Assembly (NCBI GenBank): GCA_965237405.1
Contig: OZ250139.1
Span: forward strand, 992,001 to 1,056,000
Origin: CAUZIB01 sp963663925
Lineage (GTDB): Bacteria; Acidobacteriota; Vicinamibacteria; Vicinamibacterales; UBA8438
Direction: 5' to 3'
DNA: 64,000 nucleotides
Shown here: one piece after another, positions 17,945 through 27,857 of the stretch
How positions within the stretch are numbered: position 1 is the first letter of the stretch
Layout of the letters: every line of letters begins with the position of its first letter
Translations under genes and position numbers: made by a program
Notes under the pieces: generated by a model
Seen by the model: only the letters and a program-made list of their open reading frames with translations
What the model was told of the DNA's origin: nothing
The model's database searches: none

Positions 17945-18388
17945 CTTAGTATTAGGTAGGTTGAGAACCGAGTTGCTATTACCCAGGCTAGGATATCGGC
18001 GTCTTCGGAAGCCGCCAGAACGTGTTCCTCCAAAGCTGGATACGACACGGTAGTGGCATCGTGACACGCCCATCGCAGCGCCGGTACGACGAGGATCGAT
18101 AGTTGCCAGGCAGGCGTTGTTGGGTGTTAACCTTTCTCTTCGGGCTTAAGAAACATTCGATGGAGGGTCGACTCTACGCGAGCGGCTACGTCAGTTCCGA
18201 ATATATTCACCTCGCAGCATGAAGAGACTGACAGAAGACTTTCACTACGTCGATGTCGTCAGTATCGGCTACGAGACCGTCGAACCCGGGAACGGAATGG
18301 ACTACATGGTGGCCCACAAAACCGTGGCCAGGGTTCACGCCATCGACTTCGTGCAACTCAATGTGGTGTGAGGAAGCCAATGCGATGA
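17945..18388. other. stretch without a recognisable gene
   Basis: About 440 bases between the IS1182 element and the Rieske remnant. A 50-codon frame from ATG 18220 (starting MKRLTEDFHYVDVVSIGY) is open, but it has no ribosome site and no family match. It may be another decayed fragment. Confidence 0.4.
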
Positions 18389-18706
18389 CACGTCACAGTT
18401 AAAAGGGAGGAAAGTGTCGGCTTCGGTCGAGAAAAAAGACTCTTCTTCGGTGCCAGGAGCATTACCGTGTTCAACGATAGTGGCATCCTGCGAGCCGTCG
18501 ACGATACGTGCACCCACGTGGGAGGTCACTCTCAGAAGGTCCGTGCGAGGATGTAATCGTGACCTACTCCCTGGCATGGTGAGCAGTTCCGGCTTTCGAG
18601 TGGCGAGGGCTTGGGACCACCAGCGTATCGGCGTCTTCGGGTATACCCGGTTTCTATTCAAGAGGACCTAATCATCATCGAAGTTGCTGTCGAGGATGAT
18701 ATCTAG
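18389..18706 (+). pseudogene. decayed Rieske [2Fe-2S] protein
   Basis: The first frame gives RSITVFNDSGILRAVDD then CTHVGGHSQK, the first half of a Rieske cluster site (Cys at 18509-18511). It stops at TAA near 18553. The homology resumes after two frame changes as PWHGEQFRLSSGEGLG from 18569 and runs to IIEVAVEDDI and TAG at 18706. The second Cys of the expected C-P-W-H-G site reads as tyrosine (VTY). With frameshifts and a missing ligand it cannot bind a cluster. No start codon is clear. Confidence 0.8.
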
Positions 18707-18868
18707 TCGGCCATGCCAGCCCACTCGGTCACGCGCTCGAAGGTGTTGCGATCGGTTGTGTCGCGGCGAAGCGCAGGACGCGTTTCGAATGTACCTCCTG
18801 CCAGCCAACGATCTGATAGATCGAGGGACGGTGGGAATGCCGTCGCGTAAGGAGAGCTCTGATGAGCC

Positions 18869-18898
18869 TTGACCCTCTCGTAATCCACATAGTACGGT
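18869..18898 (+). promoter_or_regulatory. possible gcv operon promoter
   Basis: TTGACC, an 18-base spacer, then TACGGT, about 45 bases before gcvT. The -10 is weak, so this is tentative. The 18707-18944 gap holds nothing else identifiable; no glycine riboswitch was found. Confidence 0.3.
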
Positions 18899-18944
18899 GA
18901 TCCGCTTGCCGGTCACGTTTCCCTATCGGTAGCTCCCTTGGATC

Positions 18945-20084
18945 ATGACCCAAACGCATACAGTGGATGTCGGTCTGAGACAAACAGCACTCACCGCGCG
19001 CCACCGCGCACTGGGTGCACGCATGATGGCGTTCGGGGGATGGGATATGCCCGTGGAGTACTCGGGCATATCGGCGGAGCACAACGCCGTCCGCAATAGG
19101 GCAGGACTATTTGACGTCAGCCACATGGGCGAAATTGAGATCGCCGGCCCTGACGCCCTTTCGGCCCTGCAACGAATTTTATGCAACGATGCAGAAAGCC
19201 TTGGGATCGGCCATGTGCAGTACTCTGCGGTGACGACTCACGAAGGCACCTTTGTTGATGATGTCCTCGTTTATCGACTCGGCCCTACGCACTATCTCTT
19301 GGTGGTTAACGCATCGAATATCGCGAAGGACTATGCCTGGATTAAACAGGAGATCGCGCTGGTGGGCGACGTGGCGGCCGTCAACACCAGTAACCGGTAT
19401 TCGCTATTAGCACTGCAGGGTCCACAGGCCATCGAGGTTCTCCAACCTCTCACTGGGGTTGAACTGAAGACCCTCGGGTACTACCGGTTCGCAACGGGTG
19501 AGGTCGGGAATGTTCGGGCGACCATCTCCAGAACCGGATATACGGGCGAAGACGGGTTCGAAGTGTTCGTGCCACCACAATCGGCCGGCGACATCTGGGA
19601 CACGCTCCTCGCGGAAGGCGAAGGAACGGGCCTTAAGCCGGTGGGACTGGGTGCGCGGGACACACTTCGGCTTGAGGCAGGGATGCGACTGTATGGCAGC
19701 GATATGGACGATACAACAACGGTCCTGGAGGCTGGGCTCGAGGGAATCGTTTCGTGGGACAAGCCGGCGTTCAATGGAAAATCAGCGCTGGTTAGCCAGC
19801 GGAAGGCTGGGCCAAAACGTCGACTCGTTGGATTTGAGGTTACAGGACGTGGAATAGCGCGGCGCGGTTACCACGTGTACGCGGGCGACAACCAGATCGG
19901 TGAGGTAACAAGTGGGACAATAACGCCCTTCCTTCGGAAGGCGATCGGCATGGCCTACGTACCCATCGATTTGGGAGATCCAGGCACCGAGATCAGAATC
20001 GACGTACGAAGTCGCCTGGTTCCGGCACGGGTGATCAAGATGCCCTTTTATAGTCGGGCGAAGCCCGGCGGGGCGGTGGAGTAG
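18945..20084 (+). CDS. gcvT: glycine cleavage T protein (aminomethyltransferase)
   Basis: 379 residues. LTARHRALGARMMAFGGWDMPVEYSGI, the FDVSHMGEIEI block with folate-pocket Asp, and SRTGYTGEDGFEVF are all present, followed by the C-terminal barrel (RRLVGFEVTGRGIARRGYHVY). It transfers the methylene unit from H-protein-bound aminomethyl to tetrahydrofolate, releasing ammonia. First gene of gcvT-gcvH-gcvP. Confidence 0.96.
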   Translation: MTQTHTVDVGLRQTALTARHRALGARMMAFGGWDMPVEYSGISAEHNAVRNRAGLFDVSHMGEIEIAGPDALSALQRILCNDAESLGIGHVQYSAVTTHEGTFVDDVLVYRLGPTHYLLVVNASNIAKDYAWIKQEIALVGDVAAVNTSNRYSLLALQGPQAIEVLQPLTGVELKTLGYYRFATGEVGNVRATISRTGYTGEDGFEVFVPPQSAGDIWDTLLAEGEGTGLKPVGLGARDTLRLEAGMRLYGSDMDDTTTVLEAGLEGIVSWDKPAFNGKSALVSQRKAGPKRRLVGFEVTGRGIARRGYHVYAGDNQIGEVTSGTITPFLRKAIGMAYVPIDLGDPGTEIRIDVRSRLVPARVIKMPFYSRAKPGGAVE

Positions 20085-20090
20085 CGGTTG

Positions 20091-20462
20091 ATGTATCCAG
20101 GTGACATGAAGTACACGAGGGACCATGAGTGGATCCGAATTACCGGAGATACTGCTGAGGTCGGAATCACGGACTACGCTCAGCGTCAACTCGGAGATGT
20201 GGTCTTCGTCGAGTTACCCGATGTGGGCCAGACGTTCCGGCAAGGGGATCAATTTGGCTCAATCGAGTCTGTCAAGGCCGTGTCGGACCTCTACTGTCCC
20301 GTGTCCGGAGAGATCATGGCCGTAAACACGAAACTGGCCGATACGCCGGAGTCCGTCAATTCCCGTCCGCACGAAAGTTGGATGATTCGGATTCGGCTGG
20401 CGAATCCGGATGACCTGTCGGCGCTTCACGATGCCGATGCGTACGCGGCGTTCATTACCTGA
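20091..20462 (+). CDS. gcvH: glycine cleavage H protein
   Basis: 123 residues. The ATG at 20091 was preferred to the TTG just before it; GGTGGAG lies upstream. The lipoylation site is the lysine in SIESVKAVSDLY near residue 64, and the family's YTRDHEWI start and PHESWMIRI C-terminal block are intact. It shuttles the aminomethyl group between P and T proteins. Six bases downstream of gcvT and four upstream of gcvP. Confidence 0.96.
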   Translation: MYPGDMKYTRDHEWIRITGDTAEVGITDYAQRQLGDVVFVELPDVGQTFRQGDQFGSIESVKAVSDLYCPVSGEIMAVNTKLADTPESVNSRPHESWMIRIRLANPDDLSALHDADAYAAFIT

Positions 20463-20466
20463 GGTT

Positions 20467-23361
20467 ATGGCTCTCGCCGGCGACGTCTTTAAGAGCCGAC
20501 ACATCGGCCCCCGAGCTGAGGATGTGACGGACATGCTCGGAGCGGTCGGTGTCCCGTCGCTCGCAGCGCTTATCGACGAGGTTATTCCGTCTGAGATTCG
20601 CTTGCGGCATGAGCTTAGCCTTCCTCCAGCGAAAACCGAGGCTCAATTTCTGGCCGAGATTCGCGAGATCGCGTCTAAAAACGCTAAGTATCAATCCTTC
20701 ATCGGTCTTGGCTACTACAACACCATCACGCCTAGCGTCATTCTTCGCAACATCCTGGAGAACCCTGGATGGTACTCCCCATACACACCCTATCAAGCGG
20801 AAGTCGCACAGGGACGCCTCGAGGCACTTCTTGTTTTTCAGACAATGGTGGAAGACCTGACCGGCATGGAGATTGCCAACGCGTCGCTCCTCGACGAGGC
20901 GACAGCCGCTGCCGAGGCGATGGCGATGATGCATCGGATTCGCAACAGGCACGCTGGCAGTGCCAATCGTTTTCTCATCAGTGCTACCTGTTGGCCTCAG
21001 ACAATCGAGGTCGTCCGAGGACGAGCAGAACCGCTCAACCTGGAGGTGCTCGTGGCGCCAGAAGACGAACTCACGTTCGATGATCGCACTTTTGGCTTAT
21101 TGCTGCAGTACCCCGATGCGTCTGGAACCATCCGGGCGCTCGACGATCTGATTCACCGAGCTCATAAGGTCGGGGCGATGGTATCGGTCGCCACCGACCT
21201 CCTTGCACTTACGCTCCTTAAGCCGCCGGGAGAGTTGAATGCCGACGTAGTAATCGGAAATTCTCAGCGGTTCGGCGTGCCCATGGGTTATGGGGGACCC
21301 CACGCGGCGTTCTTCGCGACGCGTAGTGAGTTCGTTCGCCAGATGCCAGGACGTCTAATTGGCGTCTCGCGAGACGCGCATGGCTCCATTGCCTATCGCA
21401 TGACACTTCAGACACGCGAGCAACACATTCGCCGTGAGCGAGCAACCTCCAACATCTGCACCGCCCAAGCGCTCCTTGCTAATATCGCTGGCATGTTCGC
21501 TGTCTACCACGGTCCGGACGGTCTTCGCGAGATGGCGATGCGAGTGAATAAGCTCGCCGTCGGGCTGTCGCAGCGGTTGGAGCGGCTCGGGATCCGTCAG
21601 CTCAACCGATTCTTCTTCGATACGTTGCGCCTTGACGTGGGCTCGCCGGAGTTGAGCCAGGCGATCCTACGGGCGGCCGATGAGGCTCGAATGAATTTTC
21701 GGTATGCAACCGAAACGGAGATCGGAATTTCGCTGGACGAAACCTCAACGCCCACCGACGTAGACGCGATCGTTCGTATTTTCACCGAAACTGTTGACCA
21801 GCGGGATCACCGGACGCACGTCGAGACGGAGGCTGTCTTACCGGAAGAACTGCGCCGAACAAGTGACTTCCTGAGTCACCCGGTCTTCAGCGAGCATCGA
21901 TCAGAGATCCAGATGATGCGGTATCTGAAACAACTTGAGCGCAAGGATCTGGGTCTAGACACCGCCATGATTCCACTTGGCTCGTGCACGATGAAGCTCA
22001 ACGCCGCTACCGAGATGTTACCCGTCACGTGGCCAGAATTTGGATCGGTTCATCCCTTTGTCCCGCTTGAACAAACCAAAGGTTTTCAAGCCATCTTCGG
22101 CGCTCTGGAAAGAGCACTAAGAGCGATTACCGGGCTGGCGGCAATCTCTCTTCAGCCCAATTCGGGTGCGCAGGGAGAGTTCGCGGGATTACTGGTCATT
22201 CGAGCGTATCACCGCTTGCGCGGCGATGAACGTCGAGACATCGTGCTAATTCCAGCGTCGGCCCACGGAACGAACCCTGCCAGCGGCATCATGGCTGGCA
22301 TGCGAGTCGTTATCGTGGCCTGCGATGCCGACGGTAACGTTGATGTAAGGGATTTGGCCAACAAGGTGACAGAACACAGCGACCGGCTTGGCGCGCTAAT
22401 GATTACTTACCCGTCCACGCACGGCGTATTCGAAGAAGCTATCGTCGAGATCTGTGAGATTGTCCATCGACATGGTGGACAGGTGTATATGGATGGCGCA
22501 AACATGAACGCTCAGGTCGGATTGACGAGCGCAGCAGCGATTGGAGCCGACGTCTGTCATATCAACCTACACAAGACATTTGCTATTCCCCACGGCGGGG
22601 GGGGGCCTGGGATGGGACCAATCGCCGTCGCGGCGCACCTCGCCCCGTATCTCCCCGGTCATCCCTTAGTCCCCACCGGGGGCGAGGCAGCGATCCGGTC
22701 TGTGTCCGCGGCACCATTTGGTAGTGCAAGCATCCTGCTGATTTCACATGGGTACATCACGATGCTTGGGGGAGAAGGGCTGACAGAGGCGACGCGCATC
22801 GCCATTCTCGCTGCAAACTACGTCAAGTTTCGACTCCAGCAACATTTCGACGTGCTGTACACGCGACCTAATGGACGGGTTGCTCACGAGCTCATCTTCG
22901 ATCTCCGGCCCTTTAAGGGAACGGCTAACGTGACGGAGCAGGATGTCGCAAAGCGGCTGATGGACTACGGATTTCATGCTCCAACCGTCTCCTTCCCCGT
23001 TCCCGGCACGTTGATGGTCGAGCCAACCGAAAGCGAACCCCTTGCCGAACTCGATCGCTTCTGCGATGCGATGATCAGCATACGACAGGAGATTCAGTCA
23101 ATTGCGGACGGGGTCGCCGATCGAAACGATAACGTGCTAAAAAACGCACCTCATACGGCCGAGACAGTCGCCGCAACACACTGGCAGCACCCCTACTCGC
23201 GTGAAGCCGCGGCGTATCCCCTCCAGTTCGTGCGCACAAACAAGTACTGGCCTCCTGTTGGCCGTATCGACGACGCCCACGGCGACCGCAATCTTTTCTG
23301 CGCCTGCCCGCCAGCGGCGGCGTATGAGGATCCCGTTACAACCGACTCAACTCGTCGATAA
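20467..23361 (+). CDS. gcvP: glycine dehydrogenase (decarboxylating), single-chain P protein
   Basis: 964 residues, so both halves that are separate subunits in many bacteria are fused. The ATG at 20467 gives MALAGDVFKSRHIGPRAEDV, the usual start; an upstream in-frame start would overlap gcvH. The PLP lysine is in HINLHKTFAIPHGGGGPG of the second half. The GGG codons of that loop are a run of nine G bases (22597-22605). It decarboxylates glycine and loads the H protein. Its 3' end overlaps the convergent aminotransferase by 26 bases. Confidence 0.96.
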   Translation: MALAGDVFKSRHIGPRAEDVTDMLGAVGVPSLAALIDEVIPSEIRLRHELSLPPAKTEAQFLAEIREIASKNAKYQSFIGLGYYNTITPSVILRNILENPGWYSPYTPYQAEVAQGRLEALLVFQTMVEDLTGMEIANASLLDEATAAAEAMAMMHRIRNRHAGSANRFLISATCWPQTIEVVRGRAEPLNLEVLVAPEDELTFDDRTFGLLLQYPDASGTIRALDDLIHRAHKVGAMVSVATDLLALTLLKPPGELNADVVIGNSQRFGVPMGYGGPHAAFFATRSEFVRQMPGRLIGVSRDAHGSIAYRMTLQTREQHIRRERATSNICTAQALLANIAGMFAVYHGPDGLREMAMRVNKLAVGLSQRLERLGIRQLNRFFFDTLRLDVGSPELSQAILRAADEARMNFRYATETEIGISLDETSTPTDVDAIVRIFTETVDQRDHRTHVETEAVLPEELRRTSDFLSHPVFSEHRSEIQMMRYLKQLERKDLGLDTAMIPLGSCTMKLNAATEMLPVTWPEFGSVHPFVPLEQTKGFQAIFGALERALRAITGLAAISLQPNSGAQGEFAGLLVIRAYHRLRGDERRDIVLIPASAHGTNPASGIMAGMRVVIVACDADGNVDVRDLANKVTEHSDRLGALMITYPSTHGVFEEAIVEICEIVHRHGGQVYMDGANMNAQVGLTSAAAIGADVCHINLHKTFAIPHGGGGPGMGPIAVAAHLAPYLPGHPLVPTGGEAAIRSVSAAPFGSASILLISHGYITMLGGEGLTEATRIAILAANYVKFRLQQHFDVLYTRPNGRVAHELIFDLRPFKGTANVTEQDVAKRLMDYGFHAPTVSFPVPGTLMVEPTESEPLAELDRFCDAMISIRQEIQSIADGVADRNDNVLKNAPHTAETVAATHWQHPYSREAAAYPLQFVRTNKYWPPVGRIDDAHGDRNLFCACPPAAAYEDPVTTDSTRR

Positions 23362-24223
23362 ACCGATGAAACTCGGCCGCCAATTGGCGGGTGATCGGTC
23401 CTGGGGTTCCAGAACCAACCGCACGCTCCCCGATCTTGCTCACGGGTAACACCTCTCGCGTCGTGCTTGTGATGAAGATCTCGTCGGCCTCCTTAAGGTC
23501 AGTAATATCAAGAACACTCTCCTGCACGGTAACGTCAGCTCGACACGCAACTTCGAAGATGAAATTCCGCGTCACGCCATCGAGGAGGCCGGAGGCCAAC
23601 GGGGGAGTACGCACACTCCCTCCCCGCACAAGAAAAATGTTCGATTGGGCACACTCGGCGATCTCCCCTCGATAGTTGAGCATTATCGCTTCCTCGGCGC
23701 CAGCCCGAATGGCCTCCTGCATGGCTAGAGCGTTGTTCAGTAAATTGTTGGACTTGATCAGAGGATTGATGGCGTCCGGGTGATTACGAATGATCGAGGA
23801 CACGACAACCGCAATCCCGGCGTTCAGTACTTCGGGGGAATTCTCCTTATGCGATCTCACGATGATAACTACTGTCGGTTCCGGACACACCGCAGGATCG
23901 TAGTTAAGCTCGCCCGTGCCCCGGGTTACCAAGAGTCGAATGTACTGCTCGCCCTGGCCCGAAGCGTGCCGCATCGTCGCCTCAATGGCACGGGCGAGGT
24001 CGCGATCGCTTTCCGAAATGGTAAGGCGGATTCCGGCTGCAGATGCGCGCAGCCTTTTTAGGTGTCGATCGAGTAGGAACGGAATGTGGTGGTACGTACG
24101 TATCGTCTCGTATACACCCTCTCCATATAGAAACCCGTGATCAAAGACAGGCACCATGGCTGAAGCACCGTCAGTAATCACACCATTCACATAGACACTC
24201 GTGTTCGCGTTGGGCTCTTGCAC
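23336..24223 (-). CDS. class IV (branched-chain/D-amino acid type) aminotransferase
   Basis: 295 residues from a GTG at 24223, chosen because AGGAGG lies upstream and any longer frame would overlap the divergent nnr gene. Fold-type IV PLP landmarks are FDHGFLYGEGVYETIR at the N-terminus, the Schiff-base lysine in LIKSNNLLNNALA, and GEIAECAQSNIFLVRGG. Candidate roles are branched-chain or D-alanine transamination or aminodeoxychorismate lyase; motifs alone do not decide. Divergent from nnr across 57 bases. Confidence 0.85.
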   Translation of the reverse strand: MQEPNANTSVYVNGVITDGASAMVPVFDHGFLYGEGVYETIRTYHHIPFLLDRHLKRLRASAAGIRLTISESDRDLARAIEATMRHASGQGEQYIRLLVTRGTGELNYDPAVCPEPTVVIIVRSHKENSPEVLNAGIAVVVSSIIRNHPDAINPLIKSNNLLNNALAMQEAIRAGAEEAIMLNYRGEIAECAQSNIFLVRGGSVRTPPLASGLLDGVTRNFIFEVACRADVTVQESVLDITDLKEADEIFITSTTREVLPVSKIGERAVGSGTPGPITRQLAAEFHRFIDELSRL

Positions 24224-24280
24224 GGAACCATTATCGCCTCCTCGGGCATATAATCCGAGCGGCTTTGGGGTCCACTGACG

Positions 24281-25867
24281 ATGAGAGTGCTGAACGCAAG
24301 ACAGATGCGTGACGCTGACCGGCAAACAGTCGAGGACCTTGGGGTCCCCTCGATTGTGCTGATGGAGAACGCCGGCCGCCAGGTCGTAGCGGCGATGCAC
24401 GCCACATACAACGATGTCATCGACCGTCGTATCTCGATTCTCTGTGGCCGCGGCAATAACGGTGGCGACGGTCTGGTGGTGGCGCGCATCCTCTGGCACC
24501 AAGGTGTCCAGGTGAAGGTGTTTCTACTCGCGCAGGAAGACACCCTGAGCCCAGACGCCCAGATTAATTATCGAATTGCCCGTCGGCTTAGTCTTCCAGT
24601 CGTCGAGGTTCACGATAGCAGCGCCTGGGAGGATGCCTCTGTTGATGCGCTCGACTGCGAGCTGCTCGTGGACGCCATTCTTGGCACTGGAATCGGGCGT
24701 GCTCTCGAGGGGTTTCTCAAGGTCGTCGTTGCGGACGTTAACGCCTCCGACGTACCCGTAGTATCAGTCGACATGCCAACGGGACTTTTAACTGACGACT
24801 CCGGAGTTGCAGGAGACGCAATCACAGCCGACGTCACGGTCACGCTGGCGACGCCGAAGCCCTCCCTACTTCTCCCACCCGCCGATGCGTGGGCTGGTGA
24901 TCTCGTCATTGCCGACATCGGGATACCCAAATCGGTCATCGAACGCATCCCCGGACCCCGGCTGTCCCTTCTGACTGCAGACGACATTCGCGAGATTATG
25001 CCGGTCCGACCTCAGAGTGCGAACAAAGGTCAGTTCGGACACATCCTAATCGTGGCGGGAAGTTTGGGAAAATCCGGCGCCGCGGCCTTAGCTGGCCGCG
25101 CCGCCTTACGGTCTGGTGCAGGACTCGTGACCGTTGCAACACCGGAATCAGTCGTCGACATCGTGACGGCCGCGACACCAGAATGCATGACCCTCCCGCT
25201 TCCAGTGACTAGTGATGGAACGCTCTCGGCAGCGGCACTTCAGTGCCTGATCGATTTCGAGTGTGACGTCATCGCCGCCGGCCCTGGACTGGGTAACGCC
25301 CCCGGCGTGGTCTCTGTCGTCCGCGGATTGCTCAATCGACCGTCTACGCCAATCGTTCTCGATGCCGATGCACTGAACGTGCTAGCTACCGAGCCCGACG
25401 TGCTGGACGGTAACAAACGTAAGATCATTATCACCCCGCATCCGGGGGAAATGTCCCGCCTCATAGCAAGCTCGGTGGGCGACGTGCAGAACAACAGACT
25501 CGGCGTCGCACAGCGTTTCGCGATCGACCACCGACTGCACGTCGTCCTCAAGGGAGCGAGAACCATTATCACGGACCCCGAGGGCAACGCTTGGCTGAAC
25601 CTGACAGGCAATCCCGGCATGGCAACGGCCGGCGTCGGTGACGTGCTTACTGGCGTTATTGCCGCCTGGCTGGCCCAAACCGGGCGGCCCGATGTCGCGT
25701 GCCAGTTAGGAGTCTACCTCCACGGCTTGGCTGGCGATCTGGCTAGCCATGAACATGGAGAAGTGGCGCTGATCGCGTCGGACCTCATCGACGCCATGGG
25801 TAAATCCGTCGCTGCGACCACCGAAGCGGATGAGGTGTCCTACAACGGCAACGCCGATTTAGCATGA
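24281..25867 (+). CDS. nnr: bifunctional NAD(P)H-hydrate epimerase/dehydratase
   Basis: 528 residues. The N-terminal epimerase (YjeF_N) covers about 1-215, with GRGNNGGDGLVVAR and SVDMPTGL. The C-terminal ADP-dependent dehydratase covers about 230-510, with GHILIVAGSLGKSGAAALAGRAALRSGAGLV, AAGPGLG, the PHPGEMSRL block and the nucleotide site GNPGMATAGVGDVLTG. It repairs hydrated NADH and NADPH. The ATGA overlap with tsaE shows coupling. Confidence 0.95.
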   Translation: MRVLNARQMRDADRQTVEDLGVPSIVLMENAGRQVVAAMHATYNDVIDRRISILCGRGNNGGDGLVVARILWHQGVQVKVFLLAQEDTLSPDAQINYRIARRLSLPVVEVHDSSAWEDASVDALDCELLVDAILGTGIGRALEGFLKVVVADVNASDVPVVSVDMPTGLLTDDSGVAGDAITADVTVTLATPKPSLLLPPADAWAGDLVIADIGIPKSVIERIPGPRLSLLTADDIREIMPVRPQSANKGQFGHILIVAGSLGKSGAAALAGRAALRSGAGLVTVATPESVVDIVTAATPECMTLPLPVTSDGTLSAAALQCLIDFECDVIAAGPGLGNAPGVVSVVRGLLNRPSTPIVLDADALNVLATEPDVLDGNKRKIIITPHPGEMSRLIASSVGDVQNNRLGVAQRFAIDHRLHVVLKGARTIITDPEGNAWLNLTGNPGMATAGVGDVLTGVIAAWLAQTGRPDVACQLGVYLHGLAGDLASHEHGEVALIASDLIDAMGKSVAATTEADEVSYNGNADLA

Positions 25868-26301
25868 ACGGCGGCGCCAGGCACTATACGAGTCGTGGCG
25901 AGGCCGAAACCATCGAAATCGGCCGCCAACTGGCCTCCATCCTGAGTGGCGGTACGATCGTGCTGCTCTTTGGCGACCTTGGCGCCGGAAAGACGACCTT
26001 CGTACGGGGTGTGGTGGAGGCCGCCGGCGGGTCACCTGATGAGGTTTCGAGCCCGACGTTCACCTTGGTTCAGCCGTACTCCGGCACACTCACCGTACAA
26101 CACGTCGACCTTTATCGCGTTCAGCCATCGGACGTTGACGACCTCGGACTGACCGAATATTCCACGCCCTCCTCGATTGTCGTAATCGAATGGGCTGACC
26201 GACTGCCACGTGCGCCAAAAAACGCCATCCGGGTCTGGATCGAAGACCGGGGAGGCGACCACCGAGACGTCAAGATCGAGTTCCCTGCCTCAGAGCCTTA
26301 G
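25864..26301 (+). CDS. tsaE: tRNA t6A biosynthesis ATPase TsaE
   Basis: 145 residues. Walker A is GDLGAGKTTFVRG near residue 39; SSPTFTLVQPY and HVDLYRV follow, and VVIEWADRLP is the conserved C-terminal motif. It supports TsaB-TsaD-TsaC in making threonylcarbamoyladenosine at position 37 of ANN-decoding tRNAs. Its start overlaps the nnr stop; convergent with guaB. Confidence 0.94.
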   Translation: MNGGARHYTSRGEAETIEIGRQLASILSGGTIVLLFGDLGAGKTTFVRGVVEAAGGSPDEVSSPTFTLVQPYSGTLTVQHVDLYRVQPSDVDDLGLTEYSTPSSIVVIEWADRLPRAPKNAIRVWIEDRGGDHRDVKIEFPASEP

Positions 26302-26316
26302 GGATTCGTTGCAACG

Positions 26317-27855
26317 TTACTCGCTGCGATAGTTAGGTGCTTCCTTAGTGATTACGACATCGTGCACATGACCTTCGCGAACGCCGGCTAGCGTGATTCG
26401 AATGAACTGCGCGCGTTCCTGAAGTCCACTGACCGACTCTGCCCCGCAGTACCCCATACCAGCCCGTAGTCCACCGACGAGCTGATGAATCATCGCCGCC
26501 ACGCCGCCCTTGTGCGGTACGCGACCTTCGATTCCCTCAGGCACCAACTTCTGAGCGCTGTCATCGGCCGCCGCCCTCTCCAAATTAAACTCTTCCTGAA
26601 AATAGCGATCGAGGCTTCCCCGGTGCATTGCGCCGATCGACCCCATGCCGCGGTAGTCCTTGAAGCTTCGTCCCTGAAACAAAATGAGCTCGCCGGGGCT
26701 CTCGTCTGTGCCAGCGAACAAGCTCCCGATCATCACAGCATTCGCACCTAAGGCCATAGCCTTAGTGATATCGCCCGAGTAACGCACGCCGCCATCGGCG
26801 ATAATTGGAATGTCGTGGGGCTTAGCTGCACGCGCGCAGGCCATGACCGCACTGACCATCGGCACCCCGATTCCAGCCACAACCCGCGTGGTGCAGATCG
26901 AACCCGAGCCTATGCCAACCTTGACGGCATCTACTCCGGCATCGATAAGAGCGAGCACCCCCTCTTCGGTCGCCACGTTACCTGCCACAATATCAACGGA
27001 TGGAAACTCACTACGGAGACGCCGTGCCATGTCAATCACGTTCTGAGAATGACCGTGCGCGCTATCGAGGACCAAGACATCAACGTTGACAGCAACCAGT
27101 GCTTCAGCCCGCTCAATCGTGTCGTGGACAATGCCGACGGCGGCTCCTACACGGAGGCGGCCTAGCGAGTCCTTGCACGCGTGGGGATACTTGATGGCCT
27201 TTTGAATGTCCTTGACTGTGATGAGACCGCGTAAGTTGTAGTCGGCATCGACCACGAGAAGCTTTTCGACTCGATGACGGTGCAGGATGGCCTTGGCCTC
27301 GTCCAGCGTGGTGCCAGTGGGCACGGTAATTAACTCGTCACGGGTCATAACCTCCGAGATAGGGCGATGGACGTCACCATGAAAACGGAGATCACGGTTC
27401 GTCAGGATGCCAACCAGCTTCCCTTCGTTACGACCGTCTTCGGTAATCGGTACTCCGGAGATGCGGTACTTCTTCATCAACTCAAGCGCTTGAAAGATGC
27501 TGCTTTCGGGCGAAAGGGTAATCGGATTAACGATCATCCCGCTCTCTGATCGTTTGACACGGTCAACCTCGGAAGCTTGATCGGAAATCTCCAGGTTCTT
27601 GTGAATGATCCCCATTCCACCGAGCTGCGCCATGGCGATCGCCATATGCGATTCGGTGACGGTATCCATAGCGGCACTCACCAGTGGAACGTTGAGTGAG
27701 ATGTTTCGGGTAAACCGACCCGAGACATCAACCCCACTAGGGAGCACCCGCGAATGTTGCGGTACTAGTAATATGTCATCGAACGTAAGGGCCATTTTTA
27801 TCGTGGCCGCGGTGTCCCCAACCAACGATTCTTCCGCGTCAGCTTTGAGTTTCAT
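26317..27855 (-). CDS. guaB: IMP dehydrogenase
   Basis: 512 residues. The ATG at 27855 lies two bases after the secA stop; a longer frame inside secA has no ribosome site. The N-terminal core (ALTFDDILLVP), two CBS domains (about residues 95-215, IFQALELMKKYRISGVPI and ELITVPTGTTLDEAKAIL), the catalytic loop GSGSICTTRVV, and EGIEGRVPHKGG are intact. It oxidises IMP to XMP with NAD, the committed step of GMP synthesis. The CBS pair allows allosteric control by nucleotides. Confidence 0.96.
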   Translation of the reverse strand: MKLKADAEESLVGDTAATIKMALTFDDILLVPQHSRVLPSGVDVSGRFTRNISLNVPLVSAAMDTVTESHMAIAMAQLGGMGIIHKNLEISDQASEVDRVKRSESGMIVNPITLSPESSIFQALELMKKYRISGVPITEDGRNEGKLVGILTNRDLRFHGDVHRPISEVMTRDELITVPTGTTLDEAKAILHRHRVEKLLVVDADYNLRGLITVKDIQKAIKYPHACKDSLGRLRVGAAVGIVHDTIERAEALVAVNVDVLVLDSAHGHSQNVIDMARRLRSEFPSVDIVAGNVATEEGVLALIDAGVDAVKVGIGSGSICTTRVVAGIGVPMVSAVMACARAAKPHDIPIIADGGVRYSGDITKAMALGANAVMIGSLFAGTDESPGELILFQGRSFKDYRGMGSIGAMHRGSLDRYFQEEFNLERAAADDSAQKLVPEGIEGRVPHKGGVAAMIHQLVGGLRAGMGYCGAESVSGLQERAQFIRITLAGVREGHVHDVVITKEAPNYRSE

Positions 27856-27857
27856 AA

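Noticed and set aside
16334..18073. 579-codon open frame on the minus strand
   Set aside because: It lies opposite the IS1182 transposase; its arginine-rich product has no motif and the plus-strand transposase is clearly real.
18707..18944. glycine riboswitch before gcvT
   Set aside because: The tandem aptamer motifs (such as GGAGAG with paired stems) were not found.
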